DNA of 64,000 nucleotides, from positions 62,001-126,000 of the forward strand of contig JAJFFY010000044.1 in NCBI GenBank assembly GCA_021776415.1, read 5' to 3'. The notes under the pieces were generated by a model. That model saw only the letters and a list, made by a program, of their open reading frames with translations. It did not search any database and had not been told where the DNA came from. Below, in pieces: positions 32,441 to 41,012 of the stretch; the first letter of the stretch is position 1; each line of letters starts with the position of its first letter. Made by a program: the position numbers and the translations under genes. Origin of the DNA: Hyphococcus sp. Its GTDB lineage: Bacteria > Pseudomonadota > Alphaproteobacteria > Caulobacterales > Parvularculaceae.

Positions 32441-33397
32441 TTAGTGTGAAAGATGCGATGAAAGCGCCGCAGCGATTTTCTTTGAATGGATGGTCTGGCA
32501 TTCTTCGTTCAGGTGTTCGCGGGAGTCGAAAAAACAGCCCTTCGAATACTGATTTAAATTATCAAGAACAAAAAACTCCGCGGTGTCCGAGGTGGCATAC
32601 CAGGATTGAATTTTCCCGATCGCTTTTTGATCGGGCGCAGTGGTGTCAAAAGATGACGGCAGCGTGCCAAGAACGCGAATATTGCGTGCTTCAGCCCACT
32701 TAAAAAAGGCCATCAATCGGCTGGGCGGGGTTTCAAGCGCCGCGATTTTCGGCATTTCCTCTGCAGAGGAGTGAAAGTCGTCGATTTTATCGCGGAACTT
32801 TTCACCTGCGTTGGCAGTGTGTCCCTGATAATCTCCTTGCGGGGTTAGTCGCCCCTCTTTATCGAAGCTGTGGCGGTGGCCGCCCATGTAGCGACTGGTC
32901 TCGGCGAGGGCGTTGAAAAGATATTTAAGATCGAAATAAAAAAGCGCTTCGAGGAAATGGTCAGCACCCAAAGCCGGCGCGAGCTGTTTTTCATGCCTGA
33001 TGATATAGGGGAACGAAATGCGCGCGCGCATTTCATCCGCATCGAGAAAGTACATGCGGAATTCCCAGGGCAGGAGAACCGTGTCGCCGGGTTTGGCGAC
33101 TTGCTTGACCTGTTCCAAAATAGTCTCGCGCCCCAGCGCTACTGCGATCGAGATGTTAACGCAGGGAATGCCTGTTTCCTTTTCTATTGTTTCGCAACGT
33201 ACGCTAAAGAATGGGCCGCTGCCGCCAGCGACAACGATTTTGGGCGCTTTAATAGCATCGCCATAGGCGCGCTTGGCTGAGTAAACGCGATCGAAGATAC
33301 CCACCGAGAGCGGCTTGTCGATCAGAACGCCAAAGAAAAACGTATAAACTAGGATGCCGGTGACAATCGAGGCGATGACTTTTAAAATTGCGGCCAT
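32441..33397 (-). CDS. SGNH/AlgJ-like partner of an MBOAT O-acyltransferase (putative)
   Basis: A protein of 318 residues from the ATG at 33397. One N-terminal membrane anchor (about 3-25) precedes a periplasmic domain. GGSGPFFSVRC near residue 60 could hold the serine of an SGNH-type fold, and DSREHLNEECQTIH near the C-terminus resembles the D-x-x-H end of such hydrolases. Proteins like this follow AlgI-type MBOAT genes and complete acyl transfer to the glycan. The alternative ATG at 33412 directly abuts the MBOAT stop; the later one is preferred because GGGAG lies just before it. The assignment rests mostly on context. Confidence 0.6.
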   Translation of the reverse strand: MAAILKVIASIVTGILVYTFFFGVLIDKPLSVGIFDRVYSAKRAYGDAIKAPKIVVAGGSGPFFSVRCETIEKETGIPCVNISIAVALGRETILEQVKQVAKPGDTVLLPWEFRMYFLDADEMRARISFPYIIRHEKQLAPALGADHFLEALFYFDLKYLFNALAETSRYMGGHRHSFDKEGRLTPQGDYQGHTANAGEKFRDKIDDFHSSAEEMPKIAALETPPSRLMAFFKWAEARNIRVLGTLPSSFDTTAPDQKAIGKIQSWYATSDTAEFFVLDNLNQYSKGCFFDSREHLNEECQTIHSKKIAAALSSHLSH

Positions 33398-33412
33398 ACC
33401 GCTCCCTTTCAT

Positions 33413-34924
33413 TTAGAATTGGAAGTAGATGAACTCTTCCGACGCCTTACCAAAAAATACGGCCTGAATAACAAGTCCGACAACGAGCGCCACGATGATC
33501 AGGCGCCCTCTCTGTGATCCGCGCAAAGCAGTTTGTGACAACGCCACGGCGAGCCCGAGCAGGACGTAGCCGGTTGATGCCAATAGCTCGTTCCACATTG
33601 CCTTGTCGGCGAAGAGGCTCGTGCCGGGCGCCGCGAAATCGAAACTCTCTTGCACCATTCCGAACATCGCCAGCAATTGCGGCGGCGCGTAGACGCCGTT
33701 GAAGCCGAGATACCCGGCGGCGATATTCATCGCGGCATCGAAACTCTCCGCCCGAAAAAAAATCCAGGCGAGGCCCACCGCCCAAAAAGTCAACGCCCAT
33801 CCTGCTAGTTTGGTCACCCGTGAAGCGAAGAACCGCTCCGCCCCGCGCATGCGCATGGCGACAGAATTGAATAGATGGTTGACCGCCAAATACGCCCCGT
33901 GCAGGCCGCCCCAGACAACAAAAGTCCAGGCTGCGCCGTGCCAGAGCCCGCCGAGCAGCATGGTCGCCATCAGATTGATATAGCGCCGCGCCCGTCCGTG
34001 GCGATTGCCGCCGAGAGGGATATAAAGATAATCGCGCAGGAAGGTCGACAGGGTGATATGCCAGCGCCGCCAGAAATCAATAATGCTGGTTGAGCGATAG
34101 GGCGCAGCGAAATTTTCAGGCATTTTCAACCCGAACAGCAGGCCGAGTCCGACCGCAATATCTGAATACCCGGAAAAGTCGAAGTAAATCTGCCCGGCGA
34201 AAGCAAGGGTGGCAAGCCATGCCTCCAAGAGCGTAAGCGTTGCGCCCGCCGCAGCTTCGCCAAACATCAGATCGACGGTCGGCGATAGCCCGTCGGCGAG
34301 CACGGATTTTTTAAACAGCCCGATAATAATTATTGTAAGTCCGGCTGCAAACATTTCCCCGGTTGGCCGCGCAAACCGTTTTTCTTTCAGTTGCGGGACA
34401 AAGTCATTGTGATGGACGATCGGTCCGGCGATGAGTTGCGGAAAGAAGGAAATAAACACTGCATAGTCGATAAAACTATAATTTAAAATATGTTTGCGTT
34501 TATTACTGTCGGCGAGAAATGCGATCTGCTGGAAAGTGAAGAATGAAATACCGAGCGGCAGAACGATTTTGAAGACGTTGATATCGAAACCGAACATAAA
34601 TTCGATATTGTTGATGAAGAAGTCGAAATATTTAAAGACGAATAACAGGCCGAGGTTAAAGGCGATGCCTGTGATAAACATCATGCGTCGTTGAGGGTGG
34701 CCATCCTCAAGAAGGTCGAGTTTGCGGCCGATAAAAAAATTGACGGCGATCGATCCGAATAGAAGGGTCAGGTAGGGCCAGTCCCAATACCCATAGAAAA
34801 CTGCCGAGGCGCCAAGCAACCATAGTTTGCAGGCCTCAACATTCCACCAGCGGCGCAGCGTCAGGGCGCCGATCAGTGTTACGGGAAGGAAATAGACAAG
34901 AAACGGGACCGAACTGAAAAGCAT
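33413..34924 (-). CDS. MBOAT-family O-acyltransferase (AlgI-like)
   Basis: A 503-residue membrane protein. Family motifs are GQIYFDFSGYSDIAVGLG (about 245-262), NFAAPYRSTSIIDFWRRWHITL with H289, LRDYLYIPLGG, and the catalytic histidine H329 in LLGGLWHGAAW. AlgI/PatA-type MBOATs move acetyl groups across the membrane for O-acetylation of alginate, peptidoglycan or exopolysaccharide. The partner SGNH-like gene follows directly. It sits among glycosyltransferase genes, so the exported polysaccharide is the likely acceptor. Confidence 0.94.
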   Translation of the reverse strand: MLFSSVPFLVYFLPVTLIGALTLRRWWNVEACKLWLLGASAVFYGYWDWPYLTLLFGSIAVNFFIGRKLDLLEDGHPQRRMMFITGIAFNLGLLFVFKYFDFFINNIEFMFGFDINVFKIVLPLGISFFTFQQIAFLADSNKRKHILNYSFIDYAVFISFFPQLIAGPIVHHNDFVPQLKEKRFARPTGEMFAAGLTIIIIGLFKKSVLADGLSPTVDLMFGEAAAGATLTLLEAWLATLAFAGQIYFDFSGYSDIAVGLGLLFGLKMPENFAAPYRSTSIIDFWRRWHITLSTFLRDYLYIPLGGNRHGRARRYINLMATMLLGGLWHGAAWTFVVWGGLHGAYLAVNHLFNSVAMRMRGAERFFASRVTKLAGWALTFWAVGLAWIFFRAESFDAAMNIAAGYLGFNGVYAPPQLLAMFGMVQESFDFAAPGTSLFADKAMWNELLASTGYVLLGLAVALSQTALRGSQRGRLIIVALVVGLVIQAVFFGKASEEFIYFQF

Positions 34925-34995
34925 GCTTTCGCCTGTGGCAAAGCGCGGAATCTAGGTTGCGCCGAAGGTGCTGGCAAACGCTTTTCGCGCAAGGA

Positions 34996-35970
34996 TCACT
35001 CGCGAGGTGGAAATTTGCGCCGCCAGCGTTCTAGCGCCGGCGGCGCGATCTCGCGCAGGAGCTGCCACTGCGATAGAACGCGCAATTTCAGCGTGCGCAG
35101 CAGCGGATTACGCGGCGGGTTGTTTGTATCGAGGCCAAGGCCGCGGGGGCGGCGGTCGAAAATCGCAAGGTTGATGTGGTTGACGCCGGTACGCCAGAAC
35201 TTCACGCCGAGCCTGTGTTCATTGACTATGTTGCGCACCTTGGCGCGGAAAAGGTCGAAGGTCTCCTCATTAAGCTCATAGCCGCGTTTGTCATCGCGCT
35301 TCCAGACCCGTCGCTGATGGTCAAGCAGAAATTTACGATAATTCTCAGACAAAGGTGCATCCGCGCGGAACGGCGCCATGGCGCCGGTGCGGACAAAGAG
35401 ATCGTCCAACTCTGTCACTGAAGTCATCGGGGATATGGCTGCAAAGATCTTAGCTGGCGCCAAGAAAAAGGTCGTACATAACCATTTGCGACATGGTTCG
35501 CCATAGAGCCGCATCGGGTGTCGGATTGTGTCGAGAGGGTCGGGATTAACGCGGGCGAACGTATCAACCCAGCCGAGCACCGTGTTTTGTTTAGCTAGTT
35601 GGGCGATTAAATCTGCGTCAAGAGCGTCGAGCGCCGCCAGCGGCTTAGAGTTCATAAGCGCATCATTGACGACCAGCACCAGATCCCATTGCTGCGGCAA
35701 ATGTGTTTGCGCCTCGCGCCAGCCGTGGTCCCAGCCGGTGAATTCATGCGCGCGATTGTCGCCGCCGACCTGAAAGGCTTCGCAAGGCCAGCGTCCTTCC
35801 GATGCTGGCGTCCATGGCGCTTCAACATCAGCATTGTCGATTTCTACCACTGTGAAGGAAAGCGCATCATGTGCGGAGAAAAAATCACTGAGCGCCTTGC
35901 GCACCCGGGCCTTCTTTTCACGGTCAAAGGTGAGGAAAAGAACAAGAACGCGTGTGGCTTTATGTGTCAC
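34996..35970 (-). CDS. Putative glycosyltransferase of unknown family
   Basis: A protein of 324 residues from GTG at 35970. No standard glycosyltransferase signature is certain, but HEFTGWDHGWREAQ followed by WDLVLVVNDALMNS resembles the (N/H)-x-EFGxW-x-x-G ... yDyxxxxND layout of RgpF-like and related transferases, where ND stands for the metal-binding DxD. The GTG start is favoured over the ATG at 36039: CCAGGA lies just upstream, and it gives an 11-base overlap with the GT4 gene before it (GTGACACATAA) instead of 80. The coupling suggests the two proteins act together. Confidence 0.5.
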   Translation of the reverse strand: MTHKATRVLVLFLTFDREKKARVRKALSDFFSAHDALSFTVVEIDNADVEAPWTPASEGRWPCEAFQVGGDNRAHEFTGWDHGWREAQTHLPQQWDLVLVVNDALMNSKPLAALDALDADLIAQLAKQNTVLGWVDTFARVNPDPLDTIRHPMRLYGEPCRKWLCTTFFLAPAKIFAAISPMTSVTELDDLFVRTGAMAPFRADAPLSENYRKFLLDHQRRVWKRDDKRGYELNEETFDLFRAKVRNIVNEHRLGVKFWRTGVNHINLAIFDRRPRGLGLDTNNPPRNPLLRTLKLRVLSQWQLLREIAPPALERWRRKFPPRE

Positions 35971-37591
35971 GGTTCCTGGTCCCCCGAAAATCACCACGCA
36001 TAGTTTGCCTGCTGTTCTCTCCGTTGGGCGCGCATTCATCGCCGTGTTTTACAGATCGGATAATTTCAGGCGTTTCGGTTGTCTCGCGCAAAGCGGACTG
36101 TGCATTTTCATGTGTGATCACTTCCGGCAACAGTTCTATACCTTCACGACTAAGCATGACATGTTTTAAAAACGATCTATTCTGGCGAATTAGCCGCGAC
36201 AGGGGTTTGGCGTCTGTGAACAGATGACTTGAAGTCTGTTTGTCGTCGAGGATGCGTTGAAGGTTTTTCGGATGAAACAACGCATGTGCGACGATCCTGC
36301 GAAGTGGACTGATTGAGGCGAATAGTTTTGCAAGAGCGCTGACGAGCGACAGGGCAATTCGACTTTTAATGGTTTGCGCTTTTGGTGCGACTGTAGTCTT
36401 TCTGACCAGCCGAGAGGCATGGGCTGCGTCGAGCTGCGACAGTAGCGAAATGGCAGCGTCAACCTTCTCCGCAACGACACTTGCCAATATGGAGACTCCA
36501 GGGGGCTTTTCGGAGAGAATTTTTGCCAAATGTTCCTTGTAAGCATCAAATGTAAAGCGATGCCTGTCCAGCGTGGCCAAGCGTTGTTTGTGGGCGTCCA
36601 GATTTTGTAGACTATCTGCAATGTGTGCGCTTAGCGCCTCCGGTTTGGATAACGGAACATACGACAACGCATCGCCGCTGACTTCGCGCAACACCGGCAG
36701 GTCGTAAACGATGCAGGGCAGGCCGCAGTATATAGCTTCGACCGGCGGATAGCCGAAGCCTTCGAATCGGGACAGGAAGATCATCAGATCCGCTTGTTTT
36801 AATAGCTGGAACTTTTCTGCATCTGTGGCGCGATGTTGAAATTTGACTTCTACGTCGTGGCGCCCTCCCCAGGCGAGATAATCACGGCGGTCGTGTTCGG
36901 GGATGTTCTTGGTGCCGACAATAAAGGTCAGCGAGCACCCAGCGAGCTCATCGCCGACAAAGTCCAAAATTTCCCTTCCGCCCTTATGGCCATGGCTGTT
37001 GCCGAAACGGGTGATGCAGACGACGGATTTGCGTGCGCTTTTCTCATCCGCCATAGGGATGCTGTCGGCGACGCGGTCGTTGATGGGCGGGTTGCAGTAA
37101 GCGTAGTGCGTTGCTGGCGTAGTTGCGCGGAAATACTCTTGCGCATGCTTCAGCCCCTCGTTGGTGGATGCAAGGATCAGATCCACAAACGGGGCGACAA
37201 TTGTCCATGCGCGCCAAGCGTCGGGATCTATCGGTGTTGTTTTTTCAATCCAATTTGGGGTCTCGAAATTGAGCAGCCCCAATTTGGCGTTGGTGTCGTG
37301 GGCAATTTCAAGAGCGCGGCGAAACACATGATGGGGCGGGTTCTTGTGTGGGATCAGCCAAACAAAATCCCAATTTTCTCCCGGCGCTTCCGCAAAGTCG
37401 GAGGTCAATATGAGGCGTATGTGGTCATGCGCAGCAAAGTCGATAAAATCATCAAGGAAGATGGGTTTGTTATTGGTCCAGAACGTGACCTCGTGGCCAA
37501 GCGCCGCGAAGGCTTCGGCCATCATCCATGCGTGATAGCGCCCGCCCGAATAGGCTTGCGCCGGCATTATTCCACAAATCAGTATACGCAT
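35960..37591 (-). CDS. Glycosyltransferase family 4 with long C-terminal extension
   Basis: A 543-residue protein. The GT-B part fills about residues 1-375. It starts MRILICGIMPAQAYSGGRYH, has the donor-domain start VVCITRFGNSHGHKGGREIL, and the catalytic glutamate region SRFEGFGYPPVEAIYCGLP. Beyond it come about 165 mostly helical, charged residues with no recognised domain, which may bind a partner. The end overlaps the next gene by 11 bases. It follows the methyltransferase gene by 40 bp on the minus strand. Confidence 0.87.
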   Translation of the reverse strand: MRILICGIMPAQAYSGGRYHAWMMAEAFAALGHEVTFWTNNKPIFLDDFIDFAAHDHIRLILTSDFAEAPGENWDFVWLIPHKNPPHHVFRRALEIAHDTNAKLGLLNFETPNWIEKTTPIDPDAWRAWTIVAPFVDLILASTNEGLKHAQEYFRATTPATHYAYCNPPINDRVADSIPMADEKSARKSVVCITRFGNSHGHKGGREILDFVGDELAGCSLTFIVGTKNIPEHDRRDYLAWGGRHDVEVKFQHRATDAEKFQLLKQADLMIFLSRFEGFGYPPVEAIYCGLPCIVYDLPVLREVSGDALSYVPLSKPEALSAHIADSLQNLDAHKQRLATLDRHRFTFDAYKEHLAKILSEKPPGVSILASVVAEKVDAAISLLSQLDAAHASRLVRKTTVAPKAQTIKSRIALSLVSALAKLFASISPLRRIVAHALFHPKNLQRILDDKQTSSHLFTDAKPLSRLIRQNRSFLKHVMLSREGIELLPEVITHENAQSALRETTETPEIIRSVKHGDECAPNGENSRQTMRGDFRGTRNRDT

Positions 37592-37631
37592 GTCTATTCC
37601 GGTACAGGGCCGATAAACACAGAAAAAACAG

Positions 37632-38597
37632 TCAAGCAGTGGTTTCCTCTGGCGCTATGGCGCGGCGTTTAAGCCAGATGCTGGCGCCGAGGTTTTTCAG
37701 GCAAAGCGCGAGGTTTTCTTCAAAGAACGGTCGGTGAAAAGCTTGCATGAACGTGTTGGAAAAAACGATCTCGAAATCACTGTTGAACTCTAAAAATGCC
37801 CGCAGAAGATAGTTTTCAGTCCAGCCGCGGCCTTCATAGACCCAGTGCTTGGGGTATTCAAACGGGTAATGAATATCGTGAAAGTGGATATGCACGCCCT
37901 TGTTCAGTATCGGTAGTATTTCGAAGAAAAGATGGTTTACGTCGCTTCCGGCTCGCGAGACATGAGTTGAATCGACAAATAAAATATCGTTCTCACCGAG
38001 GGTTTTGAAAAGTTCCAGGGGAACACCCTGTAGTCGCTTTTCATGGATCGGCCAGCGTTTGAGGTCTTCGTTGCGAATAAGCGATTTTAACAATCGCGGA
38101 TAGGGCTCGATAAACGCCATATCGATTTTGTTATCAAAAAACTGCTCGTTAGTATCGAGCATACAGCAGGACGAATAGCCCGATCCAACCTCAATGATGC
38201 GCGTCGGTTTCAATCGGCGGATCATGGAATAAAGACAAATGGCGTCAGAATAAGAGTAGCCGCCATTTTTATAACCATATCGCATCTGTTCGGTTGGCTC
38301 GTCGGCAAATGGAAGCTCGCTATAAGTCGCTGCGAACTCTTCCATAACTTGCATTTGTTCAGGCTCGTTTAACTTGATCCCGGGCAAGGTGCGCCGGCTG
38401 CGGTCAAAGATACGATCTTCGTCGGGTTTGAGGTCTTCTATGTTATGGATTGGCGAATAAAAGTGCCCGAGCGGGCGCCAGAGCGGAGTTTTTGCAAGAT
38501 CCACCTCAGCTTTTTTCGCCGTTTCCTGCAGGTCTTTAACGCGTTTTTTTAACGTCTTAATCTCATTTGTTGCGGATGCGTTGTCTGTCATCGTCAC
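37632..38597 (-). CDS. SAM-dependent methyltransferase (Methyltransf_24-like) with coiled-coil start
   Basis: A 321-residue protein. Residues 10-35 (EIKTLKKRVKDLQETAKKAE) form a short coiled coil. The class I methyltransferase core starts at RIIEVGSGYSSCCMLD, with FIEPYPRLL (acidic SAM ribose contact) and DILFVDSTHVSRAG after it, typical of cephalosporin-hydroxylase/Methyltransf_24 proteins in polysaccharide loci. The start is GTG at 38597, nine bases after AAGGA; the leader AAGGATATTTAA is also found before the GTG of the SIS gene at 24226. Substrate is probably a sugar hydroxyl; not provable here. Confidence 0.83.
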   Translation of the reverse strand: MTMTDNASATNEIKTLKKRVKDLQETAKKAEVDLAKTPLWRPLGHFYSPIHNIEDLKPDEDRIFDRSRRTLPGIKLNEPEQMQVMEEFAATYSELPFADEPTEQMRYGYKNGGYSYSDAICLYSMIRRLKPTRIIEVGSGYSSCCMLDTNEQFFDNKIDMAFIEPYPRLLKSLIRNEDLKRWPIHEKRLQGVPLELFKTLGENDILFVDSTHVSRAGSDVNHLFFEILPILNKGVHIHFHDIHYPFEYPKHWVYEGRGWTENYLLRAFLEFNSDFEIVFSNTFMQAFHRPFFEENLALCLKNLGASIWLKRRAIAPEETTA

Positions 38598-38631
38598 TTT
38601 AAATATCCTTGGTGGTCACGCCCATCATTGG

Positions 38632-39843
38632 TCAATCAAAATTTCGGGGCCGTGCTAGCATGCTGTCCAAAAAGGCGGCGGCCCGCGCGCCGATCACGCC
38701 CGTATTGTATTCTTCGCGTGCTTTTCGCCGTCCTGCAATTGAAAACCGTTCGCTCAGGTCAGGTTCCGCCATCAGGCGCGTAAGCGCGCCAGCCATATCT
38801 TCGGCGCTGAGGCTGTCAAGGACGACCCCGGCGTCATCGGCGACGAATTCCGCCGCGCCGCCGGCCTCCCTGAAGCAGATGATCGGCGCGCCGAAGGCCG
38901 CCATTTCCATCACGCTGCGTGGGAAAGGATCATCGCGGGAGGTCATCAGCCCGATGTTGAAAATTTTCAGATAAGGGTAAGGATTTTTGCGCTCGCCCGT
39001 AAAGATAATTTTTCCTTGCAGGCCGGCCTTAGCGATTTTCTGCTCCATACCCTCACGCATGCCGCCGGCGCCAACCCAGACGAAGCGGATGTCTTTATCG
39101 TTTGGTTTAGCTAGAATTGTCTGTGCGGCCTCAACAAACAGATCGACGCCTTTGCGCGCATCGACCGAACCAATACCGCCTATAACTATAGCGTTTTGTG
39201 GCAGGCCCATCTCTGCGCGTATCTCGTCTTCGGTTTTCTCTCTGGCGAGGGCGTCAAACTGCTCCGGTTCGACCGAGCCGGGCACAATATCGATATGCTC
39301 GCGTGGAATAGCATGTTCCTGATGCAGATAGTTTTTGACAAATTCAGAGACGGCGAAATAACGAATGTTCGGGTTGGAAAACACCGCACGCTGGGTCTTG
39401 TTATAAAGATCGACCGTTGTCCACAATTCGCGAACGTGAACTAGCACCGGCGTCTTTGATCGCAGCCCTTTTAAGATATCGCCGTTTACGGATGTGTTGG
39501 AATAGATCAGGTCAGGGTTATACGCGTGCACCCATTGCCGCAAACTCTCTTCGTGTCGCCATTGTTTGATCCGTTTTTTGACTCCGTCTAATCCTGATAG
39601 TTTGGGGCCCGCGTCGCCGACGGGGCGCATGTCACCGGGGTCGAGATAGTGTTGATAGTACACCTTCGTCGGCGCCAGCTTTTCATATTCTGCACGCAAT
39701 GGGCCGGCTTTGCGCATGATCATGTGAAATTCCCAGTCGCGATGGTTTGCGAAATGCTTCATCAATGTCAGTAAGCTGATCGGTGCGCCGCTCAACGTAC
39801 CGTGGTGGGATATAAAAAGAATGCGCGGGGGGCTCGTGGTCAT
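38632..39843 (-). CDS. Glycosyltransferase family 4, copy B of the DUF115-GT4 module
   Basis: A 403-residue GT-B enzyme. Motifs in order are ILFISHHGTLSGAPISLL, LVHVRELW, GIGSVDARKGVDLFVEAAQ and the donor-site SRDDPFPRSVMEMAAFGAPI. It parallels the GT4 at 21328-22521 in length, GAPIS and HVREL motifs and gene context, so the two are paralogues. Its start overlaps the stop of the DUF115 gene by four bases (ATGA). Unlike copy A it is followed, 34 bp on, by a methyltransferase gene rather than pgl. Confidence 0.89.
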   Translation of the reverse strand: MTTSPPRILFISHHGTLSGAPISLLTLMKHFANHRDWEFHMIMRKAGPLRAEYEKLAPTKVYYQHYLDPGDMRPVGDAGPKLSGLDGVKKRIKQWRHEESLRQWVHAYNPDLIYSNTSVNGDILKGLRSKTPVLVHVRELWTTVDLYNKTQRAVFSNPNIRYFAVSEFVKNYLHQEHAIPREHIDIVPGSVEPEQFDALAREKTEDEIRAEMGLPQNAIVIGGIGSVDARKGVDLFVEAAQTILAKPNDKDIRFVWVGAGGMREGMEQKIAKAGLQGKIIFTGERKNPYPYLKIFNIGLMTSRDDPFPRSVMEMAAFGAPIICFREAGGAAEFVADDAGVVLDSLSAEDMAGALTRLMAEPDLSERFSIAGRRKAREEYNTGVIGARAAAFLDSMLARPRNFD

Positions 39844-40721
39844 GATTTTTTGAAAATGGCCTGAAAGTCGGTTCTGGGAAAAACATTGAGCTCGCTGTTA
39901 ACGCCGGCATTGTAAATTTTACGCCCATGCTGCGCATAGGTCTCCGCGGCGAGCGCGTAGGCTTGGTCTTGAAGCGCCACATTCGGTACGCCGATCACGT
40001 CGCCGATCTTGTAATAGTCGGGATTGACGTGACATTGGCGCACCAGCTCGTAATTTTCAGCCGTCACTTCAATTTTGCCGGGGGGGAAGCGCCTGGCCAG
40101 TTCGCCATAAGTGTGATCGACGCCAATCAGATAGACAGGGTCGCAGCCCAGATGGAAGGCGAGCTGCAGGGCGATATAGGTGATAGTCGATCCGAGATAG
40201 ACGATATGTGCGAAATCACGGGAAAATTGAATCCCGAGCTCATCAAAATAATAAGGGTCAGCGCGGCGCGCATTAAAGAAGATCGTGTCCTTGAAATTCT
40301 TGAAGCAATAAGCGTTGTAAATCGCAGCAAGCTTGGTCGGTCCCTTTACTTGATGAATTTCATGGCGGCGCAGTTCGGTCTGCTCGGTGTCTTCGAATAA
40401 AAGATATTTGGTGTGAAACCCCCACTGATCAAACATTTGGTAAATGCCATTGGCCCCGAAGGTGATTTGATTTTTAAGGGGCGACAGATCCATTTCCTTT
40501 AGGCTCGGCCCGTTGCCGAGAATAAAGCCCGGCTTGCCGGCGTGAGTATTTCGCATGTGCCGCAGCACAGTCTGAAAACCCGGTCGGCGCAACAGTCGTA
40601 ATTGACCGGCGCCATTCCTCACAGGCTTGATCTGATCGAAGTAATTTGCTCGCGCGCGCACAAGGCGCAGATAGCCGCGAAGCTTTTCTTTTTCCGGAAA
40701 ATTCTTTGTCCATACAATCAT
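39840..40721 (-). CDS. MptE-like/DUF115 family protein, copy B (putative glycosyltransferase)
   Basis: A 293-residue paralogue of the protein at 22521-23405. By eye about half the residues are identical over the full length. GNGPSLK lies at 69-75, and the blocks YLLFED.EQTE, GIQFSRDF, VYLGSTITYIALQLA, LGCDPVYL.GVDH.YG and YYKIGD.IGVPNV are shared. Both begin with a short basic region reading W....FP..k..lgY.RL..AR...FD. It heads a minus-strand run of glycosylation genes after a 291-bp gap. Family knowledge (Maf flagellin transferases) suggests transfer of a keto-acid sugar; the actual acceptor is unknown. Confidence 0.8.
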   Translation of the reverse strand: MIVWTKNFPEKEKLRGYLRLVRARANYFDQIKPVRNGAGQLRLLRRPGFQTVLRHMRNTHAGKPGFILGNGPSLKEMDLSPLKNQITFGANGIYQMFDQWGFHTKYLLFEDTEQTELRRHEIHQVKGPTKLAAIYNAYCFKNFKDTIFFNARRADPYYFDELGIQFSRDFAHIVYLGSTITYIALQLAFHLGCDPVYLIGVDHTYGELARRFPPGKIEVTAENYELVRQCHVNPDYYKIGDVIGVPNVALQDQAYALAAETYAQHGRKIYNAGVNSELNVFPRTDFQAIFKKS

Positions 40722-41012
40722 GGGCGGGATTTGATTCTTGCTTGCTGGGCGTTGCGATAATCTACGGTCTGTAAGAGTCTAAATGAGCGACGCTTTTTCG
40801 ACGTACTGGCGATAATATGACATTTATAACAACGATATGAAATCCCTTACTTGTTTTATCGATCTTATCGGCGCGAGGCATAGTTGATCTCTTTGCAAGT
40901 CGCAACCTGATATCACGCTTTTCACATTTGCAGCCGAAACCGACCAAGCCATGACCGGGCGGGGCTGAGATTAATCGGAAACACTGGCGGAGAAGATCTC
41001 GAATCTGGGCAT
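40722..41012. other. Intergenic region upstream of DUF115 copy B
   Basis: About 290 bp without a credible gene. It should carry the promoter of the minus-strand operon that starts with DUF115 copy B. No convincing hexamer pair or terminator was seen. Confidence 0.4.

Noticed and set aside
32615-32635. Perfect 7-bp hairpin CCCGATC/GATCGGG with a seven-base loop
   Set aside because: It lies inside the SGNH-like coding sequence and has no U-run on either strand, so is not a terminator.
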